A stretch of DNA of 64,000 nt from Lepiota brunneoincarnata. Lineage: Eukaryota; Basidiomycota; Agaricomycetes; Agaricales; Agaricaceae. Below, piece by piece: positions 31,701 through 44,143 of the stretch. Made by a program: the position numbers and the translations under genes. The notes below the pieces were generated by a model, which worked only from the letters and a program-made list of their open reading frames with translations, had not been told where the DNA came from and ran no database searches. The DNA is taken from assembly GCA_023014365.1 (NCBI GenBank), contig JAEBUN010000001.1, positions 1,178,001-1,242,000 on the forward strand, read 5' to 3'. How positions within the stretch are numbered: position 1 is the stretch's first letter; every line of letters starts with the position of its first letter.

Positions 31701-34031
31701 GACACGCAGTCAAAACAACTTACCCTTCGCCCAGAATGCAATCCAAGTTAATAACCTACCTCGAGAGGTTAGTAATCAGTAGAGGTGTAGGAGGGATTGC
31801 GGACGAACCCCCAACCCTTGGGACGCTCATTGGCGAATGTGTTAGCCTCTTTGATGCTGATGAAGCCAGTTCCATCGTCATCGATGGCTTCCAAGATAGT
31901 GCCAAGGTGGGCGACATTGATATATTGAAGGGCCCAGTGGTCGCCATGGAACATGGGTTGCGATATCGACAGCGTCGAAAAACGACTGGCTGAAATAATG
32001 TCGTTATTGGATGAGGGAATTTGAATTATTAAGTTGTTTGGATGAGGAGTATTAACGGAAAACTGATCAGTGAAGTAATCGCGGAGAGCCAGCACAAAGT
32101 GGCGGGCCTTGACACTGCCTTTCCAACCCTTGAACACTGTTTCAGAAAATGGATCCTTAAATGACAGTTGACGTACCATCTCTCTCCACAAGTTTTGTAG
32201 GTCCTGAAAAAATTCGTCATCTTGACATCATGGTGATTAAGAGCAAGTCCTCACGGTGTCCTTTATCTTGTCATGGGTTCCCGCCGCGAAGGCACTCGCG
32301 ATAAACTGTCCTTGTCTGTCCAAAGCATCCAAAATATTTCGACCTTGAATCTCGAGTTTGCGGTCGAAAAGTGTGAAATTTCGTTCGAAGACAACATTAA
32401 GATCCTCCGCGAGTTCCTTCTGCAGCTTCTCCCGGATGGAATCCAATTCCGACTTTCCACCGGAGCGAGCTTTATCCAATAGGTTCCCCAATGTCTCCCC
32501 TGACTTATCGACAAGCGCTAGGACCAGGTCATTGCGTTCAACGACAGTGTTCGGGCCTCCACTCTTTCGGATAAACTCCAATACCTCCTTCTCACGGGGA
32601 GTATCAAGCTTTCGGAAAATGTTCATGAGCGTATCGAGTTTCTCTTGGATCGATTCTAACTGGGACGATTGTGTGTCTAGTTTCACGTTGGCTGCATCAA
32701 CACCTAGAGCGATGTGGACCGTGAGGGCCTTGTCAATATCGTCTTTGTAGCCCATGAATTTTGCTGCATATCCAGCAAGGCGCTCTTCGTATATCTTTGA
32801 CTTGAGCGTTTTGGCTGTATGAAGTGAGCTACGTGTATGATCGCTTTGAGCCCAAAACACGTACCGAATAAAGCTCTTCTTGAGATAAACATCACATGCA
32901 GATCCACACTCTTTGATATCGTGGGCGATTTGCGCCATCAGTGGTTGCATCCGATCCCTCAATACCGTGCCATCCGGCCCCATTTCATCGGGATCCTTGA
33001 TTCGACGTAGCCTGCAGAGACGCCAGTGTTGGGAGCAAAAGGAAATGAAGACCGCAAAAACTCACTGAAAGAGCGTACACATCATTTGTTGCATCTGTAC
33101 CTTCACAGCCAGAACTTTTTGGTTGTTCCCGCGTCTTGTCAGGTCCAGAGTCACGACCAGTTTGAATGCAAACACAGCAGCTAATTCTTGTGTCAAAATC
33201 CGCCTACTTCCAAGGAATTTGAGGATGCACCTCCAACGAAGGGGTGTACAGTGCCAAGGGCATCAAGTCCGCCCAATACAACTTTGACAGTTTCAGAGAA
33301 GCCAGTAATAGCGCTATCGATGTTTTTGTTGTCGAGAGATGCGAAGCCAGCAGTAGCACTGCTGAGCAACGCACTATTGGCTGTGTAGAACTCGTTTAAG
33401 AAAATGAGTGTAGGAGATTCGCCTGTGCTCGAGATAGCATTTCCTTTGGACCAGAACGATCAATCAACAAGCGAGTCGGAAATCCAAGAGGAAGGGAATG
33501 GCAATAGTCTGACGAACCGAATCTATCGAACGCCTGCTCTTTCTTGCCTGGTCCTTCCTTTGAGTTCTTGAGAGTGAGATACGCATCCCCGAGAGCGGCC
33601 TCTGTATCAGAAGGGGGAGGCTTGACCAACGACATCGTGCTGATCACGAAGGATTTCTGAATAGTCGAAGCAGCTCTCGCTTTATAAGTGTGCAGGTATT
33701 CGGTATTCGGTGCGTCAAGCTTCTGGCCTGCAATCAGCTCTTGATCTCATGTCGATCAACACGGAAAAAGGGCGGAGAAGGACTCTTTGTGCGTCTCATG
33801 ATCAGCAACGGGACTTGGAAAGCCGCGGATGGTAGTACTTACTAATCCAGCAACACCCCGGAGAAAGCGCCTGTCAAGCCCATAACCAGTCGAGCGCCAA
33901 GAAGGCTAAACAAAGGTCAAAGACTCAGAATCATGGTCGAGTGCACCGTGACCTCATCGCTGGACTTTGAATTCTCAAGAACGGGACCTGGTGGACATGC
34001 TTGGACTCACCAGACCCTGAAAAACCCGAAG
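28780..34031. repeat. Tandem segmental duplication, unit B
   Basis: Second unit. It matches unit A through the 5' flank, ending near CTCACCAGACCCTGAAAAACCCGAA at 34005-34030. Divergence is scattered substitutions plus many one-base indels. Confidence 0.9.
29047..33635 (-). pseudogene. EF-hand and ZZ-finger coiled-coil protein, copy B (decayed)
   Basis: Same domain order as copy A: MSLVKPPPSD start at 33635, EF-hand loop near 31870, ZZ finger near 29730-29850, and a C-terminal coiled coil. Relative to copy A it has a lost base near 32160 (CCTTAAATG), extra bases near 31407, 31600, 30446 and 30612, and altered sequence near 32225-32245 that closes the frame. It keeps the probable ancestral reading FDRKLEIQGRNILDALDR at 32300-32390 and SNIRAWCTDRRRF near 30110, both damaged in copy A. 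It has one fewer 11-residue coiled-coil repeat. Probably a pseudogene, unless the indels are sequencing errors. Confidence 0.7.
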
Positions 34032-34766
34032 GGATTCATGCTTCGAGAGTTCAATGTTGTCCTCGCTGCATAATATGTAAGCAATCTGCAAGAATTTGCT
34101 ACATGCGGTACATTGCGGTGGAACGATTGTGGCTCGGTCGCATGCAGTCACCTGCGGTCAGTAGGGGCTGCGCAACCGCATGCGGCACTTACTCGCCTGA
34201 CTCGTGTTCCTGATAACCAGATGTACTGACCTATCGAATACCCCTTGCCAAGGTAGGGTGAGGAGCACAGGGGCATTTGACTTTGTGTCCCGGACATGTG
34301 TGACTACGGTGTCGAGGTATGGGTTCTGTGGGTCATTACAAAATACTCTGAGTGTTGACAGAATTGAATGGCTGCCGATGTCAGTAGAGGCGCAACCTTG
34401 TCAGTAATCAAATGAAACCTGTAGCATAGGGACGGGTGGCGTGATAAACGGAGGGTGAACTCATGACGAGCATTTGTCACATCACTTTTGGCTCAGATAT
34501 AGGGCAGGGTTGACTGAGGAAATAAACGACACAGCACAATTTGCACTCCCACTCCAGCCAGCTGTGCTTTCCTTCCCATGCACACCTACCTCATTCTGCT
34601 GTGGCATAAAGCGTCCACCATGAGCCTCCGAAGCTAGGACCGCAACTTGGAGAAAATTCATTAAGTAGTATTTTGCCTTGTAGCCGCCAGAGAAAGGAAT
34701 TCAATCGACTGATGGCATGTTTTATTGGTAGCCGTGAGCTAGGTGATACAATCAAGGCAGTGAGGC
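34032..34766. other. Gene-free spacer
   Basis: No ORF with recognisable content. It separates the duplication from the WD-repeat remnant. Confidence 0.5.
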
Positions 34767-36380
34767 TTAGACAGCATCTTCTTCAACAAGAGAGAATTCG
34801 TCCACCTTGTCCATCTCTCGGGGTAGTGTCGAGGAAAGAGATAATACTGCCAACTGGGCCGCGTGCTGCAAACGTCCTCGACCAGCCCGAGCAGTTTCCG
34901 ATTCAGGTGAGCTCGTAAGGCCTTGTTGCTCTTCACCTTGCCATATATGCACCACGCTGCTCCCAACACCAACGGTCGCAAATACTACAGTGCCGTCATC
35001 TGACTTACTCCAACTAAAGGACTGTAACCCTTCATCTTTGAAGAGCTGCGGCTCGAAGCGTTTATGTGGCTTCCCTGATTCTCTGAGCCATATATCAATC
35101 GCACCGGCTTCACAGAATAATTGTAAGATATAATAACAGATATAGGCGGAAACATGGCTTACACGATGTTGCACTCAACACAAACTGATGGGAGTTTCCG
35201 CCAAGGACAGGTCGGTCCAATGTACTCCCCCGGGTTAGAATGTGGTGCATAACTTCGTTTCTTGAGTCGGGGTGCGATCTCGGTGCCTCTGAACCCTGCG
35301 TCCAAAGACCATAGTTGGAATGCTTTCTGTAAATCAATTGCGTGAGTGAACTTGGTCGAGGCGCAAATGTGATCACTAACATGATCCTTATGGGTCACGA
35401 GCATATCGAGCTCGTCGACAACAAGGGTTACGCTAAGGATGTTCTCAAGAACGGGAACTCGACTACACAATTGTGAACCTCGGCTGCCCCAGGAGTAATG
35501 GTGACGAATAAAGACATACTAGACAACCTCTTGCTTGTCCATGTCGTAAACTGCCATTCCCATCAGTATGAAGGACTACTTGGGAGCATTGCCAACTCAC
35601 CAACAATCTGTTTCTCCGATCGACTGCTTGCAGGTTCCCAGCACTGGTCATAATCATCCGAGGACTTGGTCACTCGGGCGACCACAATCAAATAGTTGTT
35701 CTTTCGTTCAAAAGCAACAGATCGGACGCGCGTGTCATCGAAGCGGTACACTGCCATCTGGAAATGACCAATGAGCTACGGGGTGAGGACATGGGTGAAG
35801 GGGAGGAAGGGATAGGCCGGTACCTCTCGCACAAGGTTCTGCGGGTTGCATGAGTCTAACGTCAAACGAATCGGAACGATCAGACGTACCAGCTTGAATA
35901 CACAACAGTGTTCTGCAACGAGGAAAGCTAAAGACGATATCAGAAGTGGTATTGCACATGCAAGTCATCTACTCACCATCATCTCCACACCACCTTACAT
36001 CACTAATGGTGTGATGCCGTTCAACCATGGTAAGGCTCCCTGCCACCTATCAGTACCATCAACCATAGGTCTTAGTCCCCAGCTAGAGTTGGCTTGCTTA
36101 CTATATCCCAGACGTCGAACCGATGCTGGAACTTGATAATTAGTTTCTTTCCAGAAGGTGACCTGTATCCAGTCTCAGCTCTGTTGAGCCAACACTGAAT
36201 GAACCATCGTACCATATAAGTCGCTCGGAAATAATTCCTACCCTGGTGCCAAGTGTCTGCGACCACGATCGATGATTTCTGGGCTAAGGTTAGCAGTGCC
36301 TCGCGATCAGAAGCCATGTGTACCATACCTGCTGGTCCAGGTACCCATCTGTGAATACCTTCTCGTATACACCAGTCCAT
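34767..36380 (-). pseudogene. WD-repeat protein gene remnant
   Basis: Minus-strand pieces with WD40 blade character: KKLIIKFQHRFDVWDI near 36100; AVYRFDDTRVRSVAFERKNN near 35700; KAFQLWSLDAGFRGTEI and NPGEYIGP near 35230-35330; LGGNSHQFVLSATS, then AGAIDIWLRESGKPHKRFEP; and SFSWSKSDDGTVVFATVG near 34990. Between NPGEYIGPTC and LGGNSHQF one extra base near 35203 shifts the frame, and the 5' parts do not join through clear introns. Such proteins are scaffolds (for example Gid7/WDR26-type regulators), but I cannot assign the subfamily. Likely broken, with about five blades visible. Confidence 0.55.
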
Positions 36381-36528
36381 GATGGACCACTAGGTTCTCG
36401 TGCACTTTAGAGCTAATTGAGCCAGCAGCATAATATTTGAAAGGTGCTAGACGACTTACCAAGTCACCGCAAGCCATCTCCCATTCTCGGAGTATGATAT
36501 ATCACGTATCGTTCCGTAACGTGCAAGA

Positions 36529-38595
36529 TCAATACCAAATGTTGGCCCGAGAGGGAGAGCCAACTGTGTCATCGAAACCGGAGAAGCAGCATGTATTGAC
36601 CTTGAGCTGGTTGCTGGTCGAAGACAGGCTCCTTATGAAGGAACGTTTTGCTGGAGTATGTGGCGACGGGAAAGCGGAAAGCGCAGTCATCGCCAAACCC
36701 ACCTCTCTGGCGCCTTTTCGAAACATCTCTGTCCGCCGCTGGTCATCCATTCCCCTCCTGCTTCGGCGGCGGTTCTTCCACGTGGGGTTGACTCTACTAC
36801 TCTCCGTATCAACGTCCGTATCAGCGTCCAGATCAACCCGCATTTTGCGTCCAAAGGCATTGGACAGGACACCAATGACCTTTGTGTGAAAATCGTGACT
36901 GCTGACGTCTGAATGAACCGATTCCCTGCTGGACCGGATTACATGCGCTTGCTGTTTCTCGAAGGGGTTTGCCAATTCTTCATGAACCATCCAAATCAGA
37001 ATGGCGATTAACCCAATGAATGTCACCCCTGTAGCGGCAACGACAACGGGAGGTGTGTAGAGCGCCTGATATATAGAGTATGAGGGGGGCAGCGCAACGA
37101 TATGATATCTGTACTCACCTGATTAGAGGCATACGCAAAAATAACTAAACCAGTGGAAAAGGTCACGATGGAAATTCCAAGGAAAGCTGTCGGAGTTGCG
37201 CGGATCCACATCGTCACCCAAAAGGGTAGCTTCCCACCCCGCGAACCACTATAAAACACACTAAGGTCAGCAATTTGGCTGACCCTGTCCACAGATAGAA
37301 GCGTACGAGCGTGTTCCCCTCCATACCATGACTAAGAGACTATTCAAAGCTGCGCCAACACTGAACACCATTGATGTGAACCATAGCATGCTCGTCAGCA
37401 GAAGGATCTCAGTCTGGGGAGTCCTACTCGTTGACATCCCGAGTGTGCCAGCGGTAACACCGGAAAAGAATGTGGCGACGGTCAGAATACTTGTGAGGTT
37501 TTGCGAGGACCGTTCTTGTTCATGACTGATAGCCGAGACACCTGTGCGAGTTCGATTTCAGCCCTGAAGCCCTCATCAGACGTAACGTGCGGCTTACCGA
37601 CAGCAGTAAAATCGCGAAGGGCTGTGGTCAGTTTCTCCATGTCGGATCCGAGTTCATCCGTAAATTGGTGAATGTAACGTTGAATTGAAGGCGTATTAAG
37701 TCGGTCTGTGTTCTTTCGTTATTCAAAATACATCGGAATGACTTGGGTGAGAGACTTGCAGGAGTAGGTTCTGGCACACGATGCACGATACTGATGGAAG
37801 TTCAGCCAAGGAACGCACGGAGCTGAGGACTTGCGAAGTTCTGAGCCCACCTTCAAATCATTCTCCAGTGTCAATAGCAAAGACCTCAGCAAGGCACCCT
37901 CATCCTAACTACATATCAGGCACTGTTATTTGGTCGCCAGAGTGGATGTACTCACAGTGAATTCCTTAAACTCCTCAACCCTCGTGTACACTATACCGAA
38001 CGCCTCAGCCAGCTCCTTCAAAACCTCCGGAAGCACCTCAAACTTGGGAAGGTCGCGTTGAAAATAATGTGGTGCAATAAAATAATGCTCTGAAGTCGTG
38101 TCGAGGGACTTCAAACCACTATCCCTACGCGCCAGCTCGTAAAGTTCCGGGTGAAGCGCCATGGCATTTCGAAAGAAAGATTCGCGGGCGCTCCTCAGCT
38201 TCGTCCTCGTACTCCTGATTGCCAGCAGCAGACCCGCGACACGCCCAAGCTGTATGGATTCATTCGCGAGCTTTCCAAGCTGGATAACATCAGATAAACG
38301 GATGCGTGTATCATGATCGTTGACGCACTTCCTTATCCAGCTCATGGATTCTCCTGAAATGTGAGACGAACTTGAGCCCTTGAACAGAGATCCAAGAAAC
38401 ACCGCTCACAATGAGAAGCCAAGAAAGGACTCTTTAATTCCATCATCATGGGTGTATGAATAGTCAAAGGACTTCGATGACTCAAAGAGAGTACCAGCAG
38501 ATATCGCTGCCATTGCCAACAAATCAACGTTGATTGACCAGGAGAACAGTTCCCAACTCACCAGACGCGGGTTGTGGGACCGTGTTCGTGCTCAT
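36529..38595 (-). CDS. Four-helix membrane protein of unknown function
   Basis: Multi-exon gene starting MSTNTVPQPASG at 38595. The N-terminal half is helical and soluble (GESMSWIRKCVNDHDTRIR; LSDVIQLGKLANESIQLGRV; PELYELARRDSGLKSLD; EVLKELAEAFGIVYTRVEEF). QRYIHQFTDELGSDMEKLTT then leads to four hydrophobic segments: LTSILTVATFFSGVTAGTLG, ILLLTSMLWFTSMVFSVGAA, FLGISIVTFSTGLVIFAY and VVVAATGVTFIGLIAILIWM, at about 37500-36990. A basic Ser-rich cytosolic tail follows to 36529. Introns with GT...AG fit at 38343-38406 and elsewhere. I do not recognise the family; a membrane-anchored helical domain is what can be seen. No frame lesion was found in the parts read. Confidence 0.65.
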
Positions 38596-39591
38596 CTTCT
38601 ACCAAATGGTGGGTAGGTCGAAGTAACTCCGCTTAAAAGTTCCCAGTGTGGAGATGCTGGTGGGGGGAGAGTCATCAGGGAGCACGAATGGTGGGGAAGT
38701 GTAAATATACAAGACAGACGCGCTTCCGAAATTAGCTTTCGGACAGGTATGATATTGATACAGCTGGCAGGGAGAACTACTCTTATCAAGTCACGGCATA
38801 TGCCGCACCGAGGGAATCATCGATGTTGAACTCTCGCCAGAAGTAAGGGTCAGAAGTCCACGCAGTTGTGTTTTCTTGCCTGGAAAAGAGGATATAAGGA
38901 TGAATATTCAAGCGATAAGACAAAGAACGGACGTAACCAACAGCATACATTCCACCTGTCAATTTGAACCCCCTGCTTTCAAGCTACCCGAATAAGCTCC
39001 GGGCCCCTGTGAAAAACGAAATCCGCCACACCTTTCGCTCATGATTGATTCTTCTAATGCCCAGTTCCGAGATATGCGCCGCGAGGTGCCTGTAAATTGG
39101 TGAATCGGATGGCTTCCTGGTACCAACGCACAACCAACACTGCGATCAGCTGAGCGATCAAATCGCGCATGTGGAGGCTCCATGGGAACTTGAACGGGAA
39201 TTAAAGAAAAGACATGTATAATAGGAAACCGGAACCTGCGTCCGCCGGACCTATCTTTGTGCGTATGAGGTTTTCGGAAAGAACCAGCAGGTTCGGCGAT
39301 CCCTCTTAATATAAATCTCGAACCGGAACAACGGTCGTGGAGCTCTCTGGGCTGTACTGGCTTTGAAAACATATCACTGTGACAGTGATTAAAATCAATA
39401 CCTAATATTCGGCGACCGGCTTTGATACCAAAACTTCAGCTACATGACATGTTTCCCTAACCATGTTATTTCATGCGTGAAGGGATGTGACAAGCGATCC
39501 GGATATGGGCAAGATGAAAAAAAAAAACGAAAACCAAGAGACCATGTATGTATGTCAAATACAGAAACATTACCTCAGGCAAGGCTGTGCA
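38596..39591. other. Spacer, no supported gene
   Basis: Contains only short ORFs without family features. A poly-A run lies near 39518-39527. Confidence 0.5.
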
Positions 39592-42500
39592 CTACCGAGC
39601 AGAAGCAGCAGACGGCGCGACGTTCTCCTTATCACTCAGTGGCTCCCTTACGACACCACCCCCATTGCCCTTCTTCAACATCCCAACAGTTCTAAGCTCT
39701 GACGTCTTGGTCTTCACAGTCCAGTCTTCACCAAACCTACAGGACCCATCTCAAAATCAATATCTTCATCAAGCCACTGCTCCTCGGGCATAACCTGATC
39801 CAAAAGACTAGGCTGGAGCTTGTGCGCCTCCAAACGCATCGGTGATGCCTGAAGGGTCTTTCTCAGCAGAGTCAACATCCGAAGTTCTGGACGCTCGCAA
39901 GTGGTGTACTGGCAATTTGCTTATTCTGCTGCTTCCCTGCAAAGATCGTCGCCGCGCCTCCTGGCGCCGGCATCGGGGGCTTGAGTTTCGATGGCGGGGG
40001 AAGCCCAAGGCCCAAAGAGTCAAACTTGCTGACAAACGCGGCGAGCGCTCTACGTTCAACTTCAAGTTTTGTCCTCATCTGAGAAATATATATCAGGACC
40101 ACGAGGAAGAGCCGCAACAGCACAAAACAAACCAACCTTTTTCTCCTTCTCGAGCTGTCTAACCAATTCATCCGCCCATCTTTCCTTTTCCTCTCTCCTC
40201 TTCACTTCAGCTTCCAACCGATCTTTCCACTCCTTTTCTACATCTTCCTTCACAGCCCTCAACGGCTCACCCAAATTATCCTCATAGCCTCTCACCACAA
40301 TATCCAACTCTCTAATCGTCTTACTCTGCTCCGCGATCAACCTGTCCTTTTCGCTCTCAGGCGCATTCACATCCAGTGGAGGACGTGCCATCAATGTTGC
40401 CTCGAGCGAAAGAATCTGGTTAGCCTGCAACTCAAGCTGCGTACGCGCAGCAAGAAGCTCCTGTTGCAACTGATAAGGCGACATGTCGAAATCGACTTTG
40501 GATGGACTGGAAGGACGTGATTCATCTCCTCTAGACTCGTCGACGGATTGGGACGTGAGGATGAGTTTCGTAAGTTGTTTGATACGAGTATTAAGATCGT
40601 GCGTTGCTTTCGATTCGTCAACTTGCTGAAGAGAGGGGGTTAGCTTTGTGACTCCGATAAAATGGAACGAGGAGGGTCTCACCTCTCGCGCCGAGAGTCG
40701 ACGAGATCTGACAGGCGCTTCAGCTTCCCTCTCTGCAAGCCGCTTCTTGAGGTCTTCGATTTCCTTCCTGTACCGTTCAATGAGTGCATCGGTGTCGACA
40801 ACCTCCTTCTTCTGTGCATGAAGCTATTGTAGAAAAAAAAAAGATGAGCAAAGCTCTCGAAAAGATATCCAAGGGCGCTTACCTGTACATTCTTGATACG
40901 CTTGGCAAACTGCAAGGTGCTCATGCTCTCGGCTACTGCACCGGGGTCGGGGTTAATTGTGCAAATGACACTGATGCGAGCATTGCCAGAGAGGGAAGGT
41001 TGCAGCATCCTCGTCAACTTGGAATTGCGGAACGGTACATGATCACTAGACGACCCCGTCAACCCTCAGGTTTTGGGCCACAGTCAGAGCAAACTTACCT
41101 CTTGCGTTTGGCTGCATTGTCCGCAAGCGTACCAATGACGGTGCCCAGCGTGAGCAAACTGAAGTCATCGTCAGGCAAGCATGACGGCCCCGGGAGAGAA
41201 AAAACAAGTACCTTGTATTGATGTACTTGCCTTCTCTCGTGCGCTCTTTGTCGGAAGTAGCCTTCTCGGAACCGGCAAGATCGATCAGACTCTGGAAAAA
41301 TTAATTAATCTCGCGCGCGCGCCGTTCAATTATTAAAATCACACTCACCAACACCGATGTCTGCACGCTTCTTCCTCCACGTGCTTGCAACCTTGGCCCA
41401 CCAGGACCTGGGGTCTGTCTCCCATTCAACCCAGGAGTCTGACGGCCATTAATCCCCGGCGTGTGCCGACCACTCGGAGCGGGTTCATCATCATCCTCGT
41501 CGCTACCACTTCCACGTTCCCGACTCTCGATAACGAGACGGAAAATGCTGTGACTGCGACTACTCCTATCATTCCAGTCCGTACACGCCGTCCTGCGGTT
41601 TCCCTCTCCACGTTTTAGTACCTCCTTGACTCCCTTCAGACTTGTTACAACTTCTTCACGTAAAGGCATTAAAATGACGTCGCCTCCACTACCACCCTGG
41701 ATTTGCACGGGGCTGGCAGCTGCCATAGTTGGAGGTGCGAGGAGATCATGGATATTCTCGTTATAGATTTCCAGGTATGAGCACCGCAATAGGTATTCTC
41801 GCGTAGGGGTCTGACGAATGAAAGCGAAGACATCCCGCATCGCACGGGGAATAATTCCGGGTTCTTCGTCGGCTCCACTAAGGGTATATGTCTTTCCAGA
41901 TGCAGTTTGACCGTATGCGAAAATCACGGCGTTGTAACCTTCCATAGCGGCATGAACATGCGACCGAGCGACGGTAGTATAGACTGGCTTATTGGGGGAG
42001 CCGGTGAGGACGGTATCGAAGTTGAATGTAATTGGATTGAGGCCAGAGGAAGGATTTTTGGCGTAGGTTTGATCAAGCTTAATGCTATTTGTCGAGGGCG
42101 AGGGATCCCAAGCAGAATTACTTCCTGATGGACGCACACTAGAGATGCATTCAATTTCCCGTACTTTAGACACGTTGTACAACCTCACCGAACGGAAACC
42201 ATGACTTTGTCTTGTTTACCATGGTCGAGCATAGCGGCCTTGAGCCAGGCCTCATCAATCTCTGCAGAGATTTCTGTTTCTTCAATCTTCTGGTAATCAA
42301 CGAGTACCTGCTCTGGGTCCACGTTGCTCACGTCCATTTCACTTGTTGCAGGCATGAGTGAAGGGCTTTCCGCCCCCTTTCTCGGTGATTGTGGGGTCCG
42401 TGGCCGGCTTGTGGTTCCATCCTTCTTGGTAGGAGATCCCGGAACGGGTGCGAGTACAGACTTTGTCTTTGTAAAGTTCTTGCTGCGAGATTCAACGGAA

Positions 42501-42649
42501 AGTGGGGCCTTGTAGCGCTTGTGTGTCGATGCCAGTAGATTTGATGTCGTGTTGCGAGAGGTGCGGGCTGTGAGGTCTGAGGACGTCGATGAGGTTGATG
42601 CAGACGATGGAGTGCGTTTGGGTGTAAACGGGCCCGGTTTTGCGGCCAT
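39592..42649 (-). CDS. Kinesin motor protein, probable kinesin-7 (Kip2/CENP-E type)
   Basis: ATP-driven microtubule motor. Exon 1 (42649-42185) is a basic Ser/Thr-rich N-terminal extension of about 140 residues ending DHGKQDKVMVSVR, the motor start. The motor shows P-loop GQTASGKT, switch I NDRSSRSHSIF and switch II DLAGSE (near 41280). PFRNSKLTRMLQPSLSGNA and STLQFAKRIKNV close it near 40900. Between switch I and switch II sits an insertion with acidic residues and three RxTPG repeats. The tail is coiled coil (DLNTRIKQLTKLI; EVKRREEKERWADELVRQLE) and ends with LEVERRALAAFVSKFDSLGL and a KEN box in SDKENVAPS just before the stop at 39592. The N-terminal extension and tail motif suggest kinesin-7. 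Several introns; the last junction, near 39735, is uncertain. Confidence 0.85.
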
Positions 42650-42999
42650 GGTTGTACCTTGAGTCTGTCGAACGTTGTTCTTCGCGAAATGAACCGTGCG
42701 AAGGAGAGACGCGAGGCACCCACGTGACCGCGCTTGATTGATGTAATTGAGGATCTGCAGGAGCTAATAGTCACAGCCACCGCGCTTGTTTAGCTCTGTA
42801 TCACCACCACAGTGGCTGCTGACCGTCGCTCCCCGCTCCTTCGTTTTCTCGCCCGCCCATCACTCTAGCAATGCCAAAGCCACCTCATTTTATGCTCCAT
42901 GTACCAGAATGATGGTTATAAATCATATACACTCACTCGCTGTGACGACGCCACAAGCAAAGGTTTGATACAAAGCATCACTACTACTTAACAAACTCC
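42650..42999. promoter_or_regulatory. Kinesin promoter / GST1 3' region
   Basis: A 350-bp gap between the kinesin start and the end of the next minus-strand gene. It must hold the kinesin promoter. No TATA or repeat stands out. Confidence 0.4.
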
Positions 43000-43802
43000 T
43001 CAATTATCCTCGCTAGCATATTTCTCCAATTTGTCCATAAGTTCAATCCATCTCCCCCCATTCCAAGTCTTTATCTCCTTCCACTCATCACCGTTCTCTC
43101 CCAAAGCAGTTTTCACAAATTGGAGGAACGAAACAATCACAATGTCAGCAAAGGTGACCGTCTCTCCCATGAAGAACGGGCCAGCACTCTTGCTTCGCCA
43201 CCCATCCAATGTGTTGAATGCTGCCTTGACCTTCCCAAACGTCTCGGCCCGGACCTCTCCCACGGGCTCCACTTGTTCCAATGGCTTCCCAAAGTACGCA
43301 CTGCGCGTTTCAATGAAATATTTCGCGCTTGGCGGGTTCAACAGCGCCGGAACTCTGGGTAATAACATCGGCCAGATTGGTGAAACGAGCTGGTCGAAAT
43401 TATCGTAAAACGCAGCCTGGAGCGCCTCAGTACCAGGCGGAATGACTTTGGGCGTCGCGGGATACGTTTTGTCAAGGTACTCCACGATCTTGTATGAATC
43501 AACAACGGCGGCACCTGCACCATCGTCGGTTATCGAGGGAGATGTATAGTATGGGCTGCCATCCGCTTTTTTGCCATTGGGCGGGATGCCGACCTTCTTG
43601 CATTCGCCCTCGAGATCCGGGTACTCGACGTAGAGCGTCTTGTAAGGAAGCTTCTTGTAGTTAAGGACATATCTAAAGGCCAACCATCTTAGTTCACTTG
43701 CAGAGTCTAGCAATGTCCGAGTTGTACATACTTGACTTTCCATGGATTAAGGGACCAGGTTTTGACCGGACTCCTCGCAGCAAGATCGTAGAGTGTGATC
43801 AT
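43000..43802 (-). CDS. Glutathione S-transferase-like protein 1
   Basis: Conjugates or removes thiol adducts using glutathione, in the cytosol. Exon 1 encodes MITLYDLAARSPVKTWSLNP (thioredoxin-like N-domain). An intron starting GTATGTAC near 43732 joins PWKVK to YVLNYKKLPYKTLYVEYPDL. The G-site loop (YYTSPSI...VVDSYKIVEYLDK) and an all-helical C-domain (KVKAAFNTLDGW; GPFFMGETVTFADIVIVSFL) follow, to the stop at 43000. About 250 residues, a full GST length. Closest by pattern to basidiomycete etherase-like (GTE/FuA) GSTs; substrate unknown. Sister genes follow at 44 and 49 kb in the same orientation. No lesion seen. Confidence 0.88.
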
Positions 43803-44143
43803 GGTTATAGGTCGAACGTTTGAATGTTGATTGTAGGCCGGGTTGGAAGCTGTGAGGGTGGGCAGTTCTTTACTCCCACAATCCCATCGACTATATATCC
43901 CCTTCCTGAGATTCCTATAGGGGCTGGCTTGATAATCCAATCACTTCACATTACTAAGTACCTTCGAATGGCGTGCGAATCAAGCGCTGGTCTTCGTCAT
44001 CCTCCTACGAGAGAAACCAATAATATCCATCCCTACCCCTGGACGTTTACAGGTCGGCATACCATCTTCACAGTCAACTTGATGGCCCTGAGATGCACCG
44101 TCTGATATAGGATTGATTGATATATTACATACTACTTTACATT

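Noticed and set aside
22585..34031. EF-hand/ZZ tandem pair as an immune or STAND-type cluster
   Set aside because: No NACHT, NB-ARC, P-loop, TIR or HET domain was found in either copy.
38959..39372. 137-residue Arg-rich ORF upstream of the membrane-protein gene
   Set aside because: Composition is biased, with no family motif and no supporting introns.
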